Below, piece after piece: positions 6,436-7,425 of a stretch of DNA of 7,425 nucleotides (position 1 is the first letter of the stretch; every line of letters starts with the position of its first letter). The notes under the pieces were generated by a model, which was given only the letters and a program-made list of their open reading frames with translations, was not told where the DNA came from and made no database searches. A program made the translations under genes and the position numbers. This DNA is from Gemmatimonadales bacterium. Its GTDB lineage: Bacteria > Gemmatimonadota > Gemmatimonadetes > Palauibacterales > Palauibacteraceae. The stretch is taken from positions 1-7,425 of the forward strand of contig JAUWDL010000055.1 in the NCBI GenBank assembly GCA_030608825.1, given 5' to 3'.

Positions 6436-6492
6436 AACGAGATCAGAAGATCGCATCGGAGCGAAGCGACAACATCGGAGCGAGGTGAGAAG
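6436..6492 (+). repeat. Imperfect 19-bp tandem repeat in the bcrC-bcrB spacer
   Basis: The 57-nt spacer contains two adjacent 19-nt units (6451-6469 and 6470-6488) that agree at 14 of 19 positions and share the 11-mer CATCGGAGCGA. The second unit ends in GAGGTGA and supplies the ribosome binding site of bcrB; the first has GAAGCGA at the matching place. It may be a simple local duplication that lengthened the spacer. No convincing hairpin or terminator was seen. Confidence 0.5.
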
Positions 6493-7425
6493 ATGATGCA
6501 GGCGACCGAGGACCTCATCGGACGAGGGCAGGAAGACGGCAAGCGGCTCTTCAAGGAGTGGTTCGCCGGCCTCACGAGCGCTGCGGATGCCGGCGAAAAG
6601 GGGGCGTACGTCTTCGTCATGGGAAGCCTCGTCGAGCTCCTGCGGACGTTCGATCTCCCGATCGTCTTTCCCGAGATCAACTCGCTGCAGACGGCCGTTC
6701 GGAAGGTCTCGGACGAGTACCTCAGCCTCGCCGAGGATCACGGCTTCTCGCCCGATGTCTGTGGCTACGTCAAGGCGGATTACGCGCTCCAGCTGAGAGG
6801 TGGGGAGCACCCGATGGGGACCGTTCCGCCGCCCGGGATCGCCGTCTACACGAACGCCTGCAACACGTACATCAAGTGGGCGGAGATCTGGGAGCGAATG
6901 TACGACGTCCCGATCTTCACCCTGGACGTGCCTGGCTCCCGGAGCGCTCCCGGCGTAAAGCTCAGCGGGACGAACTATGAGGCCGACCTGAAATACGTGG
7001 AGTACCAGCTGCGGGAGCTGATCGAGCTTCTGGAGAAGGTGACCGGAAAGCCGTTCGACATCGATCGGCTTCGCGAGGTGCTGAGCGTCACGAACGACAT
7101 GGGTCGCAGCTGGCGGCGGCTGCTGGAGATCAACACGGGCACGCCCGCCGTCTACGACTCGATGATGGAGGGGACGATCTTCCTCGGCGTCGTGAACGCC
7201 CTCCGTGGGACGCCCGAGGGGGCGAAATACTTCGCCGACCTCGTGGAGGAGATGGAGTACAAGCTGGAGCAAGGCATCAGCCCACACGGGGAGGAGCCCG
7301 AGAAGCACCGGCTCATCTTCGTCGGCGTTCCCTGCTATCCCATCTTCCGTCGCTTCTACCACCTCTTCTCGGATTGGGGCGGCACCTTCGTCGGCTCGAC
7401 CTACCTGTGGTTCGCCTCGGGCGGG
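6493..7425 (+). CDS. bcrB: Benzoyl-CoA reductase subunit B (HgdB-like family), 3' end outside the window
   Basis: Partner of BcrC in the catalytic part of ATP-dependent benzoyl-CoA reductase. The frame is open from ATG 6493 to the window edge, giving 311 residues of an expected total near 430-440. Recognisable stretches are YVFVMGSLVELL (39-50), PEINSLQTAVRKVSDEY (60-76), CGYVKADYALQLRGGEHP (90-107) and NACNTYIKWAEIW (121-133). Cys90, Cys123 and Cys281 (VGVPCYPIF) are candidate iron-sulfur ligands, as in the family. GAGGTGAG lies just upstream of the tandem ATG-ATG, so the start could be either codon. The order bcrC-bcrB matches that known from Thauera, where bcrA and bcrD follow. Gene assignment is firm from both sequence and neighbours; the last quarter, including any further cluster ligand, cannot be judged. 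Confidence 0.92.
   Translation, partial: MMQATEDLIGRGQEDGKRLFKEWFAGLTSAADAGEKGAYVFVMGSLVELLRTFDLPIVFPEINSLQTAVRKVSDEYLSLAEDHGFSPDVCGYVKADYALQLRGGEHPMGTVPPPGIAVYTNACNTYIKWAEIWERMYDVPIFTLDVPGSRSAPGVKLSGTNYEADLKYVEYQLRELIELLEKVTGKPFDIDRLREVLSVTNDMGRSWRRLLEINTGTPAVYDSMMEGTIFLGVVNALRGTPEGAKYFADLVEEMEYKLEQGISPHGEEPEKHRLIFVGVPCYPIFRRFYHLFSDWGGTFVGSTYLWFASGG

Noticed and set aside
6052..7362. A 436-codon open frame on the minus strand opposite bcrC and bcrB
   Set aside because: It is the antisense shadow of well-recognised genes in GC-rich DNA; its protein has no family features and runs across a gene boundary.

Overview
The window is GC-rich, codes on nearly every base and is bacterial. Two gene blocks diverge from one AT-rich intergenic region at about 2360-2435. 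The rightward block is the start of an anaerobic benzoyl-CoA degradation operon: a PaaX-family regulator, 6-oxocyclohex-1-ene-1-carbonyl-CoA hydrolase (oah), cyclohexa-1,5-diene-1-carbonyl-CoA hydratase (dch), and two subunits of a class I (ATP-dependent) benzoyl-CoA reductase, bcrC and bcrB. The last is cut by the window edge. Spacing is tight (19 nt, a 4-nt ATGA overlap, 22 nt, 57 nt), which suggests one transcript. The expected activase-type subunits BcrA/BcrD and the dehydrogenase Had are not in the window and may lie downstream.

The leftward block holds an epoxide-hydrolase-like alpha/beta hydrolase, then a tight three-gene set: an OsmC/Ohr-family protein, a small cupin, and a short-chain dehydrogenase cut by the left edge. 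The set is joined by a 16-nt gap and then by a TTG start lying one codon after the preceding TAA.

The most striking signal is in the OsmC-family gene. An in-frame TGA sits exactly where the catalytic (peroxidatic) cysteine is expected, in the context ATGG-TGA-LTGTL. The frame stays open afterwards for 91 further codons of clear OsmC sequence, including the second cysteine (KCPV). Just after the TGA the mRNA can fold into a stem with a GGA loop starting 19 nt downstream, the layout expected of a bacterial SECIS element. I read the gene as a selenoprotein of 157 residues with Sec65. A standard gene caller would split or truncate it.

A near-consensus sigma70 promoter (TTGACG-17-TAAAAT) lies upstream of the PaaX-family gene. 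A 7-bp inverted repeat with one mismatch brackets its -10 box and is a candidate operator for autoregulation. Between the hydrolase and the promoter lies a short stretch resembling the C-terminal part of an AHSA1/SRPBCC protein, probably a gene remnant.

The organism cannot be named from this window. High GC, class I benzoyl-CoA reductase and probable selenocysteine use suggest an anaerobic or facultative bacterium, perhaps of a proteobacterial, Desulfobacterota-like or related uncultured lineage. The pathway logic is benzoyl-CoA to cyclohexa-1,5-diene-1-carbonyl-CoA (Bcr), hydration (Dch), oxidation (Had, not seen), and hydrolytic ring opening to 3-hydroxypimelyl-CoA (Oah).
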